Shown: positions 1-5,611 of the stretch, piece by piece | How positions within the stretch are numbered: position 1 is the stretch's first letter | Layout of the letters: the number at the start of each line of letters is the position of its first letter | NCBI GenBank assembly: GCA_900770075.1 | Contig: CAAGIZ010000116.1 | Coordinates: 1 to 5,970 of the forward strand | Source: Spirochaetia bacterium | Lineage (GTDB): Bacteria > Spirochaetota > Spirochaetia > Treponematales > Treponemataceae | Direction of reading: 5' to 3' | DNA: 5,970 bases | The notes under the pieces: model-generated | Database searches by the model: none | The model's input: the letters and a program-made list of their open reading frames with translations, nothing else | What the model was told of the DNA's origin: nothing | Made by a program: the position numbers and the translations under genes

Positions 1-8
1 AAAATTCT

Positions 9-56
9 AAGGAAACACTGAATAAATCCTATTGAGGATTTTTCAGTGTTAACCTT
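9..56. repeat. Long imperfect hairpin
   Basis: The arms AACACTGAA (14-22) and TTCAGTGTT (42-50) pair perfectly. Inside them AAATCCT (24-30) pairs with AGGATTT (35-41) around the loop ATTG, with one bulged T at 23. Outside them AAGG (9-12) pairs with CCTT (53-56). No T-run follows on the plus strand. On the minus strand the sequence after the stem is T-rich but interrupted, so it could be a weak leftward terminator. A dispersed palindromic repeat is equally possible. Confidence 0.6.
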
Positions 57-66
57 AAATGTAGCT

Positions 67-99
67 AATTGTCCGTAAGTCGCTGACTTACGGACAATT
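67..99. repeat. Perfect 15-bp hairpin
   Basis: Bases 67-81 are exactly complementary to 85-99, leaving a 3-nt loop (GCT). Neither side carries a T-tract, so it is not a standard intrinsic terminator. It is either part of a structured RNA or a palindromic repeat unit. Confidence 0.75.
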
Positions 100-103
100 T
101 GAC

Positions 104-148
104 GGGAAGTGCTGATTAATCGCTTCAAAGTGTTAATCAGCACTTCCC
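104..148. repeat. Perfect 16-bp hairpin with 13-nt loop
   Basis: Bases 104-119 pair exactly with 133-148. The loop 120-132 could close further through C121-G132 and C123-G130. It lies only 4 bp from the hairpin at 67-99 and has no T-tail on either strand. Confidence 0.75.
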
Positions 149-153
149 TAGGT

Positions 154-168
154 ATCTCTAAAAATTGC
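154..168 (-). repeat. 15-bp motif, copy 1 (read GCAATTTTTAGAGAT on minus)
   Basis: Identical to bases 1191-1205, just upstream of the FMN oxidoreductase gene. Read on the minus strand both copies continue to a nearby ACC. A related TTTTTAGAGGTGCC occurs on the plus strand at 227-240, directly after the terminator. The repetition suggests a shared regulatory or repeat element; its role is unknown. Confidence 0.5.
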
Positions 169-186
169 TGCACTTTGCAGGAGATG

Positions 187-231
187 AATTCCGGTTTAAC
201 GGTATGTGCCGTCTGAACCGGATTTTTTTTT
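187..231 (+). terminator. Intrinsic terminator, plus strand
   Basis: CCGGTT (191-196) pairs with AACCGG (216-221), with a G-T pair and an A-T pair next. An inner stem ACGG (199-202) with CCGT (209-212) closes on a 6-nt loop. A run of nine T follows (223-231). The orientation fits a rightward transcript. On the minus strand the hairpin follows the stop codon of the oxidoreductase gene by about 20 nt but lacks a T-tail, so there it could only stabilise the 3' end or terminate weakly. Confidence 0.8.
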
Positions 232-243
232 AGAGGTGCCTTT

Positions 244-1170
244 TTATTTTGCGTATTGAAGCAGGGAGAATTCCAGGGCTTTTCGGCAGATTCCGCTTTC
301 GCCCTGTTTGCAGAAGGCTGTTACGAAGGGGCGGCCTATGAGGATTTTGTCTGCACCGAAGGCCATTGCGGTTGCTATGTCTAGAGGGGTGCGAATGCCG
401 CCGTCCACCCAAATTTCCGGGGAATGTTTTTTTAGTTCTTCGCAGTTGTTTTGCAGAAATTCGGCGGTGGAACCGATTCTGGTTTGAATGCGGCCGCCGT
501 GGTTTGAAATATAAGCTGCATCCGGTTTGACCTGTCGGACAAGTTCAAGGCTTTCGGAGTCGAAAATCCCCTTTATGATGAAAGGCAGTCCTTTTTGTGC
601 CAGATATTTTTTTATTTCGAGAAGCTGGGCGGGAGTCTTTTTTTCCAGTGGAACGAGGTTTTTCATGGTTGCAATGGTGTAGGAATCTATGTCTATGCCC
701 ACTGCCTTTGCACAGGGAAGAACCATTTCTATGTGTTCAAAAATTTTTTTATCTTGAAAAGGCTTTATAAAAAAGGCTGCCCCGGCGGTTTTGTCATTTT
801 TCTGGATGTTTTTTACCGCTTTAAGGCCGAATTTTAGTTTTTCGTCCGGGTAACCGTCTCCGACACAGAGCTCTATGCCGTTTTTGTGTACTGCCTGAAA
901 CATTGAAAGATAGTATTCTTCTTCGGTGTCAAAGCCGATGTTTTCCACTGCGCCAGTAATGGGTGCCAGTGCGATTTTTGGCAGGCGTTCGTTTACGGGG
1001 CGTTCTATAAAATTTATGAAGACCAGAGGGTTTTCTTTGCGGAGAACTTCCCAGCCGTCGCAGTTGAGCCTGAAATTTATGTTGCGGTTTACGCCACCCA
1101 TGCCCGGAAGCTGGTCTATGCAGCCTGTACCGTTGCAGACTGTGCAGAAGTGGCACTTAAACTTAGTCAT
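244..1170 (-). CDS. FMN-dependent alpha-hydroxy-acid oxidoreductase
   Basis: A 308-residue protein of the FMN_dh family (glycolate oxidase/L-lactate dehydrogenase type), expected to be a cytoplasmic TIM barrel that oxidises a 2-hydroxy acid to a 2-oxo acid. Visible hallmarks are Lys200 in PFIIKG, SNHGGR at 222-227 with the catalytic-base His224 and substrate-binding Arg227, and the phosphate-binding DGG (256-258) and IGR (278-280). The N-terminus carries four cysteines (6, 9, 12, 17; C-x2-C-x2-C-x4-C), then LPGMGG; I recall a similar Cys-rich start in clostridial members, and it may bind metal or an Fe-S cluster. By rough alignment the active-site Tyr of glycolate oxidase near the second strand is replaced by Phe133. 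The protein is shorter than classic members (350-380 residues). An in-frame TAG lies about 30 nt upstream, so the ATG at 1170 is the only reasonable start, although no Shine-Dalgarno precedes it. The substrate cannot be inferred. Confidence 0.88.
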   Translation of the reverse strand: MTKFKCHFCTVCNGTGCIDQLPGMGGVNRNINFRLNCDGWEVLRKENPLVFINFIERPVNERLPKIALAPITGAVENIGFDTEEEYYLSMFQAVHKNGIELCVGDGYPDEKLKFGLKAVKNIQKNDKTAGAAFFIKPFQDKKIFEHIEMVLPCAKAVGIDIDSYTIATMKNLVPLEKKTPAQLLEIKKYLAQKGLPFIIKGIFDSESLELVRQVKPDAAYISNHGGRIQTRIGSTAEFLQNNCEELKKHSPEIWVDGGIRTPLDIATAMAFGADKILIGRPFVTAFCKQGESGICRKALEFSLLQYAK

Positions 1171-1178
1171 ATTGGAAG

Positions 1179-1207
1179 AGTATAGGGGTAATCTCTAAAA
1201 ATTGCAA
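1179..1207 (-). promoter_or_regulatory. Putative promoter of the FMN oxidoreductase gene
   Basis: On the minus strand TTGCAA (1207-1202) is followed after 17 bp by TATACT (1184-1179). The predicted transcription start is near 1172, only about 2 nt before the ATG at 1170. This explains the missing Shine-Dalgarno: the message would be leaderless or nearly so. The -10 is good (5 of 6) and the -35 moderate (4 of 6). Confidence 0.45.
1191..1205 (-). repeat. 15-bp motif, copy 2
   Basis: Identical to 154-168. Here it overlaps the -35 and the spacer of the predicted promoter, in the same orientation as the gene. Confidence 0.5.
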
Positions 1208-1212
1208 TTTTT
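1197..1212. promoter_or_regulatory. Perfect 16-bp palindrome, possible operator
   Basis: AAAAATTGCAATTTTT is its own reverse complement and covers the proposed -35 element (1202-1207). A palindrome in this position could bind a dimeric repressor. It is AT-rich, so chance or a DNA-bending role cannot be excluded. Confidence 0.35.
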
Positions 1213-1270
1213 GCGGAAAACCGGGGAATTGCGGTGTCGAAGGAAGGAACTGTATTTTTTTGCGGGAGGA

Positions 1271-1357
1271 CTTACCCCGGATTGGAACGGCGCGTAGCGT
1301 TGGCGGCTTGCCGGGCAAGACGTCAATGGAGCGTTTAGCGGAACCGCGGAAAGCCGG
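1271..1357 (+). repeat. Left arm of inverted repeat flanking ftsK
   Basis: This 87-bp element shares its two ends with the reverse complement of 5074-5159. A 21-bp block (1337-1357) is identical to 5074-5094 inverted, and CCCGGATTGGA (1276-1286) matches 5144-5154 inverted, with CTTA nearby in both. The middle differs and here contains a small stem CTTGC/GCAAG. GC content is above its surroundings. It looks like one copy of a dispersed palindromic repeat family. Confidence 0.7.
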
Positions 1358-1454
1358 CGAGACCAGAAGAGGCGGTTCAAAAAAAAAGAGGGAGGGGAAT
1401 GAGCAGAAATCTCCCTAAACTTAGAAATTTTTCTGACCGATAATCAAATTATAA

Positions 1455-1532
1455 ATGGGCATCTTGAAAAAATCGACAAAGACGAGTTTTTCGAAGTGCC
1501 CTTTAACTGAAAATTCTCGTGGAGTTTTTTGA
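1455..1532 (+). CDS. Possible 25-codon leader ORF of ftsK
   Basis: An ORF starts at ATG 1455, directly after an in-frame TAA, and ends at TGA 1530-1532, whose last base is the first base of the ftsK ATG (TGATG). That overlap would allow translational coupling. The peptide begins MGILKKS and is basic with no membrane segment. No Shine-Dalgarno precedes it and much of it lies inside a hairpin, so it may be chance. I do not recognise it and assign no function. Confidence 0.2.
   Translation: MGILKKSTKTSFSKCPLTENSRGVF
1457..1501 (+). promoter_or_regulatory. Long imperfect hairpin upstream of ftsK
   Basis: GGGCA (1457-1461) pairs with TGCCC (1497-1501), CTT (1463-1465) with AAG (1494-1496), GAAAAA (1466-1471) with TTTTTC (1487-1492), and TCG (1473-1475) with CGA (1483-1485). 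Two bulges and one mismatch interrupt the stem; the loop is 7 nt. It ends 30 bp before the ftsK start and does not cover the Shine-Dalgarno. TATAAA at 1450-1455 could be a -10 that places the hairpin in the 5' UTR, but I find no good -35. Confidence 0.45.
1521..1524 (+). promoter_or_regulatory. ftsK Shine-Dalgarno (GGAG)
   Basis: GGAG lies 7 nt before ATG 1532 and only 4 nt before the in-frame TTG at 1529. The spacing supports the ATG as the start, which gives a protein one residue shorter than the longest reading frame. Confidence 0.7.
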
Positions 1533-4500
1533 TGAATAATAAATTGAAACTTTCGGCTGTTGTCGGATTTATTCTTTACGCACTTGCTGCTTTTTTTTGT
1601 GTTTCGCTTTTGTTCGTGCTTCTGGATTTTTGCGGAATCAGTGCGGCTCGTTTTACTGCCCTCTGGCGGTTCGGAAAACTTTTTACGGGTGTTTACGGAA
1701 TTTGTTCGGTTTTGATACCGGTTTTTCTGCTTGTTGCGGCCTTTGAGTGTTTTATGCGTTCTTGGCATGTTCGGAACGGGGTTGTGCTGGCAGGTTCGGT
1801 CATTCCTTTTTTTACGCTTGATGCCATTGAACATATTTGCCGGATGATTTTTGCGGAAAATTCCGGGGATGCCCTTGTTATGAAACTTCTGGTTGCGCTT
1901 TTGACCGGGGGAATCATTGTTGCCATTGAATATCTGGTGCTTTCGATGATTGGTGAGGCTGTGGAAAATGCCGGGAAAGGCGGAAAATCCCCTTTGAACG
2001 GCGATAATGGTGCTGAAAAACTGTCCGGGGATGAAGAGTCTGAGTCGGCTGAAAGTGCTGAATTTGTCGAAAAAAATGAAAGTGCTGGAGTGCCTGAAAT
2101 GCCTGAAAGTGCTGGGCTCGGAGCAGATTTGGGAATTTGGTCGGAAAATTTTCTGGAAGAAAGGCAGCCGGAAGAAAAAGTGTCTGAAGGAAAGGTGAGT
2201 GAAGATGCTGCGGCTGATGAACTTTTTGACGGCGGTTCTGGGGAAAATGGCTTTGCTGAAGGCGAGGCTGTAGAAAGTGGCTTTGCAGAAGGCTGCTTTG
2301 CAGAAGGGAGAGCTGATTTTTCTGAGGAAGACGGGCTTTTGGGAGAGCCGGAAGGGGAAGAAAACCCTTTTGCCCATATTTTTGACGAACAGGACGGGCA
2401 GGAAGAACGCTGGAAAGAAAAGATTTGGGAAGAGCCGGTTTTTGACGGCAGCGGCGAAATTGATGAAAGTGTTGCCGATGAAAGTGCCGGAAGTGATGAA
2501 AGTTCTATTGCGGATAGTGCCTTTGAGGACAGAGCCGCTGATGAAATGGAAGAAAACTCTGTCTCTTTTGCAGAAGACGATGCACTGGAAGACGGCGGTT
2601 TTGAGCCGGAAGACGGAAGGCTGTCTGGCGATGTGCTGGAAACGGAAGACTGGGAAAGCGAACCTGAAAGCGAAAATGCCGGTGAGTTTGAAGATGATTC
2701 TGCGGGTACAGGCGATGCCGCTCTGGACGATGAAACTGTCTGGACGGAAGAGGACGAAGCTGATTTGACTAATGGTGCAGAAGAAGTGCCAGAAGAAATA
2801 CAGGAAGATATGGGGCAGGTGCCGTCTGCAGCAGATGAGGTGGATGTAGAAGATGTTCTGGACGCTGAGGATTTTGGCGAAACAGAGGAAGATTTTGACC
2901 TGCCGGATTTGACTGACGAGCTTATGGGCGGTTTGCCGGATGATAAAGCCCTTGAAAACGTAAAGGAATTTTTTGACGGTGTAGAAGGCGAAGATGACGT
3001 GCCAGAGGATGCTGTTTTTGCGGAGGATGCCGCTGTGCCAGAGGATGCCGGAGAAACGGAAGATTGCGACGACGGTTTTGGAGATGACGATTTTGACGGA
3101 GAAGACAGCGGAGAACTTTCCCGCTTTATAGAACAGCGCAACAACAGTTTTGCTTCGATTTTTGCCCAGATGGACAGCGATGCTGCACAAAATCCGGTGG
3201 TTGATTTTGCAGGAACGGAAAAACCGGCACCCCGGCAGGCAGAAAACCTGACAGGAAGGCAGGCGGACACCCCGACAGGCGCAAATTTTGACGCCCCGAC
3301 CGACACACAGTCTGACGGACAAAACGGGGTCGAAGGAACATCAGGGACAAAAACTGATTTTTTGGACGAGGAACCCGGCGAAGCCGAAGAAGCCGACGAT
3401 TTTGACAGCACCTTTTCCGGCTACCAGTTCAATCCAACAGCGGCTCCCGTCGTAGACAGCAACGGAAAACCTTTTGCCGCTAATGCAGCTGCGAAAAGCC
3501 CAAAGGCTTCGGCAGAAAAAAAATCTTCCTCCAGAACAGGCTTGCCGGAAGAACTGCCAGTGGCGGAAGCAGAATCGGAAGAAGAAACAGCAAAATCCAG
3601 ACCGAAACTGAAGATTGCAAATTACAAAATTCCAGTGGAAGGAATTTTACAGAAATACGACAACGACGAATACTGGGTTATAGACGAAGAAACAAAAAAG
3701 AAGGCGGAAGATCTGGCACAGACCCTTGCCGAATTCAATATCGAGGTAAAAGTTACCGGAATCCGAAAAGGCCCGGTAGTAACGATGTTTGAAATTCTTC
3801 CGGCACCCGGCGTAAATGTAAACAGAATCCGCTCCCTGCAGGACAACATAGCCCTGCGCCTTGCGGCAACCTCTGTCCGCATAGTTTCTCCGATTCCAGG
3901 AAAGTCCGCCGTGGGAATTGAAATTCCGAACAAAAAGAGGGCGGTTGTAAGCTTTAGGGAAATGATGGAACAGAAAAACCCGGCATTTGAAAAGATGGCA
4001 ATTCCGGTGATTTTGGGAAAAGACATCTCCGGAGAGCCGCGGCTCATCGACCTGGCAAAAACGCCCCATCTTTTGATTGCCGGTTCCACAGGCTCAGGAA
4101 AGTCGGTCTGCGTAAATTCCCTTATACTTTCGATTTTGTACAAGCGCAACCCTAATCTTGTAAAGCTGATTTTGATAGACCCGAAAGTTGTAGAATTAAA
4201 ACTCTACAACGACATACCGCACCTTTTGACCCCGGTAATCACGGAGCCGAAACGAGCCTTGCAGTCCCTTCAGTACTGCCTTTGCGAAATGGAAAGACGT
4301 TATGCCCTTCTGGACAATATGGGAGTCCGGGATATTTCTAGCTATAACCGCAGGATAGAAGAGCGGCACTTTATGCAGGAAAAACTGCCGTATATCGTTG
4401 TAATCATTGACGAATTTGCCGATTTGATGGCAACAACCGGCCGTGAACTTGAATCAATCGTTGCCCGCCTTACGGCAATGTCCCGGGCAGTGGGAATTCA

Positions 4501-5038
4501 CCTGGTTCTGGCAACCCAGCGGCCGTCAGTAAACGTAATCACCGGTCTTATAAAGGCAAATATTCCAAGCCGAATTGCATTTATGGTGGCAAGCCGCACG
4601 GATTCAAACATCATCATTGACCAGATTGGAGCAGAAAAACTCCTTGGAAAAGGCGACATGCTTTATGCCAGTGCAACAGACCCATTCCCGGTACGAATTC
4701 AGGGAACACTGGTAAGCGATGACGAAGTTGAAAAAGTTGTAGATTACGTAAAACAGTATGGAGAGCCGGATTACATCGACGACGAGATTTTTGTTGATGA
4801 CGAAGACGATGAAGATGACGACGGAAATCTTGGGCTTTTCGGTGACGGGGAAGATCCACTCTATGACAAGGCACTGGAAATTGTGGTGCAGTCAGGAAAG
4901 GCAAGTGCGTCATATCTGCAAAGAAGGCTGAAAATCGGCTATAACCGGGCAGCCCGCCTTGTGGAAGATATGGAAGAGCGTGGAATTGTCGGCCCACAGA
5001 ACGGTTCAAAGCCTCGTGAAGTGATATACGTTCCGTAA
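1532..5038 (+). CDS. ftsK: DNA translocase FtsK/SpoIIIE
   Basis: A 1168-residue septal DNA pump that moves chromosome ends across the closing division site and normally activates XerCD at dif. The N-terminus has four hydrophobic helices (about 8-33, 50-72, 82-100, 115-140), as in FtsK. A linker of about 540 residues (roughly 150-690) follows, dominated by Glu, Asp, Ala, Gly and Ser with few basic residues. The motor begins near YKIP (698). Walker A is GSTGSGKS (851-858, Lys857), Walker B is VVIIDEFADL with Asp960 and Glu961, and TQRPSVNVITG follows as expected. An acidic stretch (1083-1097) leads to the gamma winged-helix domain (about 1105-1168, containing IGYNRAARLV and GPQNGSKPREV), which reads polar DNA guide sequences. 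The protein is longer than SpoIIIE (about 790) and nearer E. coli FtsK (about 1330). Codon use changes within the gene: the first 150 codons use no GTA among 17 valines, whereas the motor half uses it for about half. It appears monocistronic, with no gene close behind. Confidence 0.97.
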   Translation: MNNKLKLSAVVGFILYALAAFFCVSLLFVLLDFCGISAARFTALWRFGKLFTGVYGICSVLIPVFLLVAAFECFMRSWHVRNGVVLAGSVIPFFTLDAIEHICRMIFAENSGDALVMKLLVALLTGGIIVAIEYLVLSMIGEAVENAGKGGKSPLNGDNGAEKLSGDEESESAESAEFVEKNESAGVPEMPESAGLGADLGIWSENFLEERQPEEKVSEGKVSEDAAADELFDGGSGENGFAEGEAVESGFAEGCFAEGRADFSEEDGLLGEPEGEENPFAHIFDEQDGQEERWKEKIWEEPVFDGSGEIDESVADESAGSDESSIADSAFEDRAADEMEENSVSFAEDDALEDGGFEPEDGRLSGDVLETEDWESEPESENAGEFEDDSAGTGDAALDDETVWTEEDEADLTNGAEEVPEEIQEDMGQVPSAADEVDVEDVLDAEDFGETEEDFDLPDLTDELMGGLPDDKALENVKEFFDGVEGEDDVPEDAVFAEDAAVPEDAGETEDCDDGFGDDDFDGEDSGELSRFIEQRNNSFASIFAQMDSDAAQNPVVDFAGTEKPAPRQAENLTGRQADTPTGANFDAPTDTQSDGQNGVEGTSGTKTDFLDEEPGEAEEADDFDSTFSGYQFNPTAAPVVDSNGKPFAANAAAKSPKASAEKKSSSRTGLPEELPVAEAESEEETAKSRPKLKIANYKIPVEGILQKYDNDEYWVIDEETKKKAEDLAQTLAEFNIEVKVTGIRKGPVVTMFEILPAPGVNVNRIRSLQDNIALRLAATSVRIVSPIPGKSAVGIEIPNKKRAVVSFREMMEQKNPAFEKMAIPVILGKDISGEPRLIDLAKTPHLLIAGSTGSGKSVCVNSLILSILYKRNPNLVKLILIDPKVVELKLYNDIPHLLTPVITEPKRALQSLQYCLCEMERRYALLDNMGVRDISSYNRRIEERHFMQEKLPYIVVIIDEFADLMATTGRELESIVARLTAMSRAVGIHLVLATQRPSVNVITGLIKANIPSRIAFMVASRTDSNIIIDQIGAEKLLGKGDMLYASATDPFPVRIQGTLVSDDEVEKVVDYVKQYGEPDYIDDEIFVDDEDDEDDDGNLGLFGDGEDPLYDKALEIVVQSGKASASYLQRRLKIGYNRAARLVEDMEERGIVGPQNGSKPREVIYVP
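2232..2311 (+). repeat. Short direct repeats in the ftsK linker
   Basis: The codons for G/C-F-A-E-G recur three times (GGCTTTGCTGAAGG, GGCTTTGCAGAAGG, TGCTTTGCAGAAGG), giving a repeated FAEG peptide. GAAAGTGCTG likewise recurs at least three times between 2049 and 2115. Such tracts suggest the linker grows and shrinks by slippage or unequal recombination. Confidence 0.6.
2999..3048 (+). repeat. 14-bp direct repeat in the ftsK linker
   Basis: GTGCCAGAGGATGC occurs at 2999-3012 and 3035-3048, 36 bp apart and in frame, encoding V-P-E-D-A twice. The period is a multiple of three, so gain or loss of a unit would keep the reading frame. Confidence 0.65.
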
Positions 5039-5073
5039 GTTTTTGAGAATTTGGAGCGCATCTTGCCGTCTAA

Positions 5074-5159
5074 CCGGCTTTCCGCGGTTCCGCTGCCGCT
5101 ACATTCCAACTGCCTGCGGCAGTTGGAACGGCTCCGCCGCCGCTCCAATCCGGGCTAAG
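5074..5159 (-). repeat. Right arm of inverted repeat flanking ftsK
   Basis: Reverse-complement partner of 1271-1357, beginning 36 bp after the ftsK stop. Its centre holds a perfect 11-bp hairpin (5104-5114 with 5118-5128, loop TGC). Outer segments also pair: GTCTAA near 5069-5073 with TTAGAC near 5163-5168, and GGCTT (5076-5080) with AAGCC (5157-5161). The whole could fold as a branched structure at the end of the ftsK mRNA. A further stem, TGCTGCG (5191-5197) with CGCAGCA (5204-5210), follows. None has a T-tail, so I see no classical ftsK terminator. Confidence 0.7.
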
Positions 5160-5268
5160 CCTTTAGACAGAACTTGCAATGCACCGAGTTTGCTGCGCAG
5201 CCCCGCAGCAGGTAGCGTCCCACTGCAAAAACGACAAAATTATTTATGCAATATTGATTTTTACAGAT

Positions 5269-5297
5269 TTGACGAAAAACTGTATTGGTGGTATATT
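5269..5297 (+). promoter_or_regulatory. Promoter of antisense RNA 1
   Basis: TTGACG (5269-5274), a 17-bp spacer and TATATT (5292-5297), with TGG just before the -10 as an extended -10. This is the best promoter in the window and is repeated exactly at 5724-5752. The 5-bp arms TACAG (5262-5266) and CTGTA (5280-5284) flank the -35 and could be an operator, though they are short. Confidence 0.75.
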
Positions 5298-5303
5298 AAA
5301 AAA

Positions 5304-5392
5304 GGAAGAAGTGCCCGACTCCGTCGGTCGTCTCCACTATGTATTGCTAAAAGCCGTCCAAAGTTTTGAGTCACTGGGCGGCTATATTTTTA
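5304..5392 (+). ncRNA. Antisense RNA 1, putative type I antitoxin
   Basis: A transcript of about 90 nt is predicted from the promoter at 5269-5297 to the terminator at 5352-5391. It has a 5' stem CCGAC/GTCGG (5315-5319 with 5323-5327, loop TCC) and the terminator stem. It contains no credible ORF. It lies opposite the 3' untranslated end of the small hydrophobic ORF at 5390-5488 and reaches its stop codon. In known type I systems with this convergent layout (txpA/RatA, bsrG/SR4) the RNA pairs with the toxin mRNA 3' end and blocks translation or triggers decay. That role is inferred here; the promoter and terminator are seen directly. Confidence 0.6.
5352..5391. terminator. Terminator of antisense RNA 1, possibly bidirectional
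   Basis: AGCCGTCC (5352-5359) pairs with GGGCGGCT (5376-5383) with one G-U pair. On the plus strand TATTTTT follows. On the minus strand the same stem is followed by TTTT, so it could also end the small-peptide mRNA, as the shared terminator of bsrG/SR4 does. A second, weaker minus-strand option is the stem at 5315-5327 followed by six T (5303-5298). Confidence 0.65.
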
Positions 5393-5488
5393 CTCTTTAT
5401 CTTTTTTATAGAAAGAGAGTATCACATAAATCGTACTGATTGTCGTTACAACAAAAGTTGCAGCGGTAAAAAACAGCATCCAATTCAT
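5390..5488 (-). CDS. Small hydrophobic peptide 1, putative type I toxin
   Basis: A 32-codon ORF whose ATG (5488-5486) follows a perfect Shine-Dalgarno GGGAGG (5500-5495) by 6 nt, an ideal spacing; the second ATG (codon 4) is too far away. The peptide begins MNWMLFF, forms one hydrophobic, Thr-rich helix over about residues 4-26 and ends in a charged tail (YKKDKE). This is the shape of membrane-acting type I toxins. Its C-terminus (ILSFYKK) aligns with that of peptide 2 (ALSYFKK), but its N-terminus lacks the family-like motif seen there. The leader, Shine-Dalgarno and downstream antisense RNA are conserved between the two units. It could instead be a harmless membrane peptide. No function beyond membrane insertion is visible in the sequence. 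Confidence 0.58.
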   Translation of the reverse strand: MNWMLFFTAATFVVTTISTIYVILSFYKKDKE

Positions 5489-5511
5489 GTAAAGCCTCCC
5501 AAAAACAAATT

Positions 5512-5524
5512 CCGGTAAAACCGG
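5512..5524. promoter_or_regulatory. Leader hairpin upstream of peptide 1
   Basis: CCGGT (5512-5516) and ACCGG (5520-5524) form a stem with loop AAA, 11 nt upstream of the Shine-Dalgarno of peptide 1. Unit 2 has the matching CCGG with AACC at 5961-5970, cut by the window edge. Its conservation suggests a role in the leader mRNA. Confidence 0.45.
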
Positions 5525-5547
5525 TAGAGTTTGGGAGATAGGGAACG

Positions 5548-5611
5548 GCCTCGTAGAGGCAAAAACAGTCCGGTGGACTGTTTTTAGTGAGTCTCGAAGC
5601 AGCTATGCTGC
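5548..5611. terminator. Three hairpins between the tandem units, one terminator-like
   Basis: GCCTC/GAGGC (5548-5560), a perfect 11-bp stem AAAAACAGTCC/GGACTGTTTTT (5561-5571 with 5575-5585), and GCAGC/GCTGC (5599-5603 with 5607-5611) lie in series. The middle one ends in five T on both strands and can act as a terminator in either direction. It lies between the proposed promoter and the start codon of peptide 1, so it may attenuate that mRNA or insulate the two units. Confidence 0.55.

Larger units (their letters stand above)
67..231 (+). ncRNA. Possible small structured RNA
   Basis: On the plus strand the two perfect hairpins (67-99, 104-148), a small stem CTGCA/TGCAG (168-172 with 176-180) and a strong terminator (187-231) lie in series with no coding sequence between them. 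The terminator needs a transcript to stop, and no gene precedes it in the window. A weak promoter, TTGAGG (32-37), 17 bp, TTAAAT (55-60), would start RNA near 67. The -10 matches consensus poorly. An alternative is that the terminator serves a transcript entering from left of the window and the hairpins are only repeats. Confidence 0.25.
5244..5525. repeat. Tandem unit 1 (antisense RNA plus small peptide)
   Basis: This stretch is duplicated at about 5699-5970, offset by about 455 bp. The sRNA promoter and 5' half are nearly identical, the terminator and the leader around the Shine-Dalgarno are conserved, and the peptide-coding part has diverged. Conserved marks include the TTGACG promoter, the CCGACTCCGTCGG stem, AAGCCGTCC and its pairing arm, and AAAGCCTCCC followed by AAATTCCGG. 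Confidence 0.8.

Noticed and set aside
185..214. Ten-codon ORF beginning ATGAATTCCGG after AGGAG
   Set aside because: The Shine-Dalgarno abuts the ATG and the ORF lies wholly inside the terminator stem.
1388..1398. GGGAGGGG as a possible FtsK-orienting KOPS site
   Set aside because: It does not match GGGNAGGG, and one G-rich 8-mer carries no weight without genome-wide skew data. I also saw no dif-like site.
1693..3411. Long minus-strand open frames opposite the ftsK linker (572 and 633 codons)
   Set aside because: They are shadows. GA-rich Glu/Asp codons read in reverse give Ser-rich or Phe/Arg-rich low-complexity protein without domains, while the plus strand encodes an unmistakable FtsK.
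5043..5369. 108-codon plus-strand open frame after ftsK
   Set aside because: It runs through the inverted repeat, several hairpins and the sRNA promoter, has no ribosome binding site and shows no domain-like sequence.
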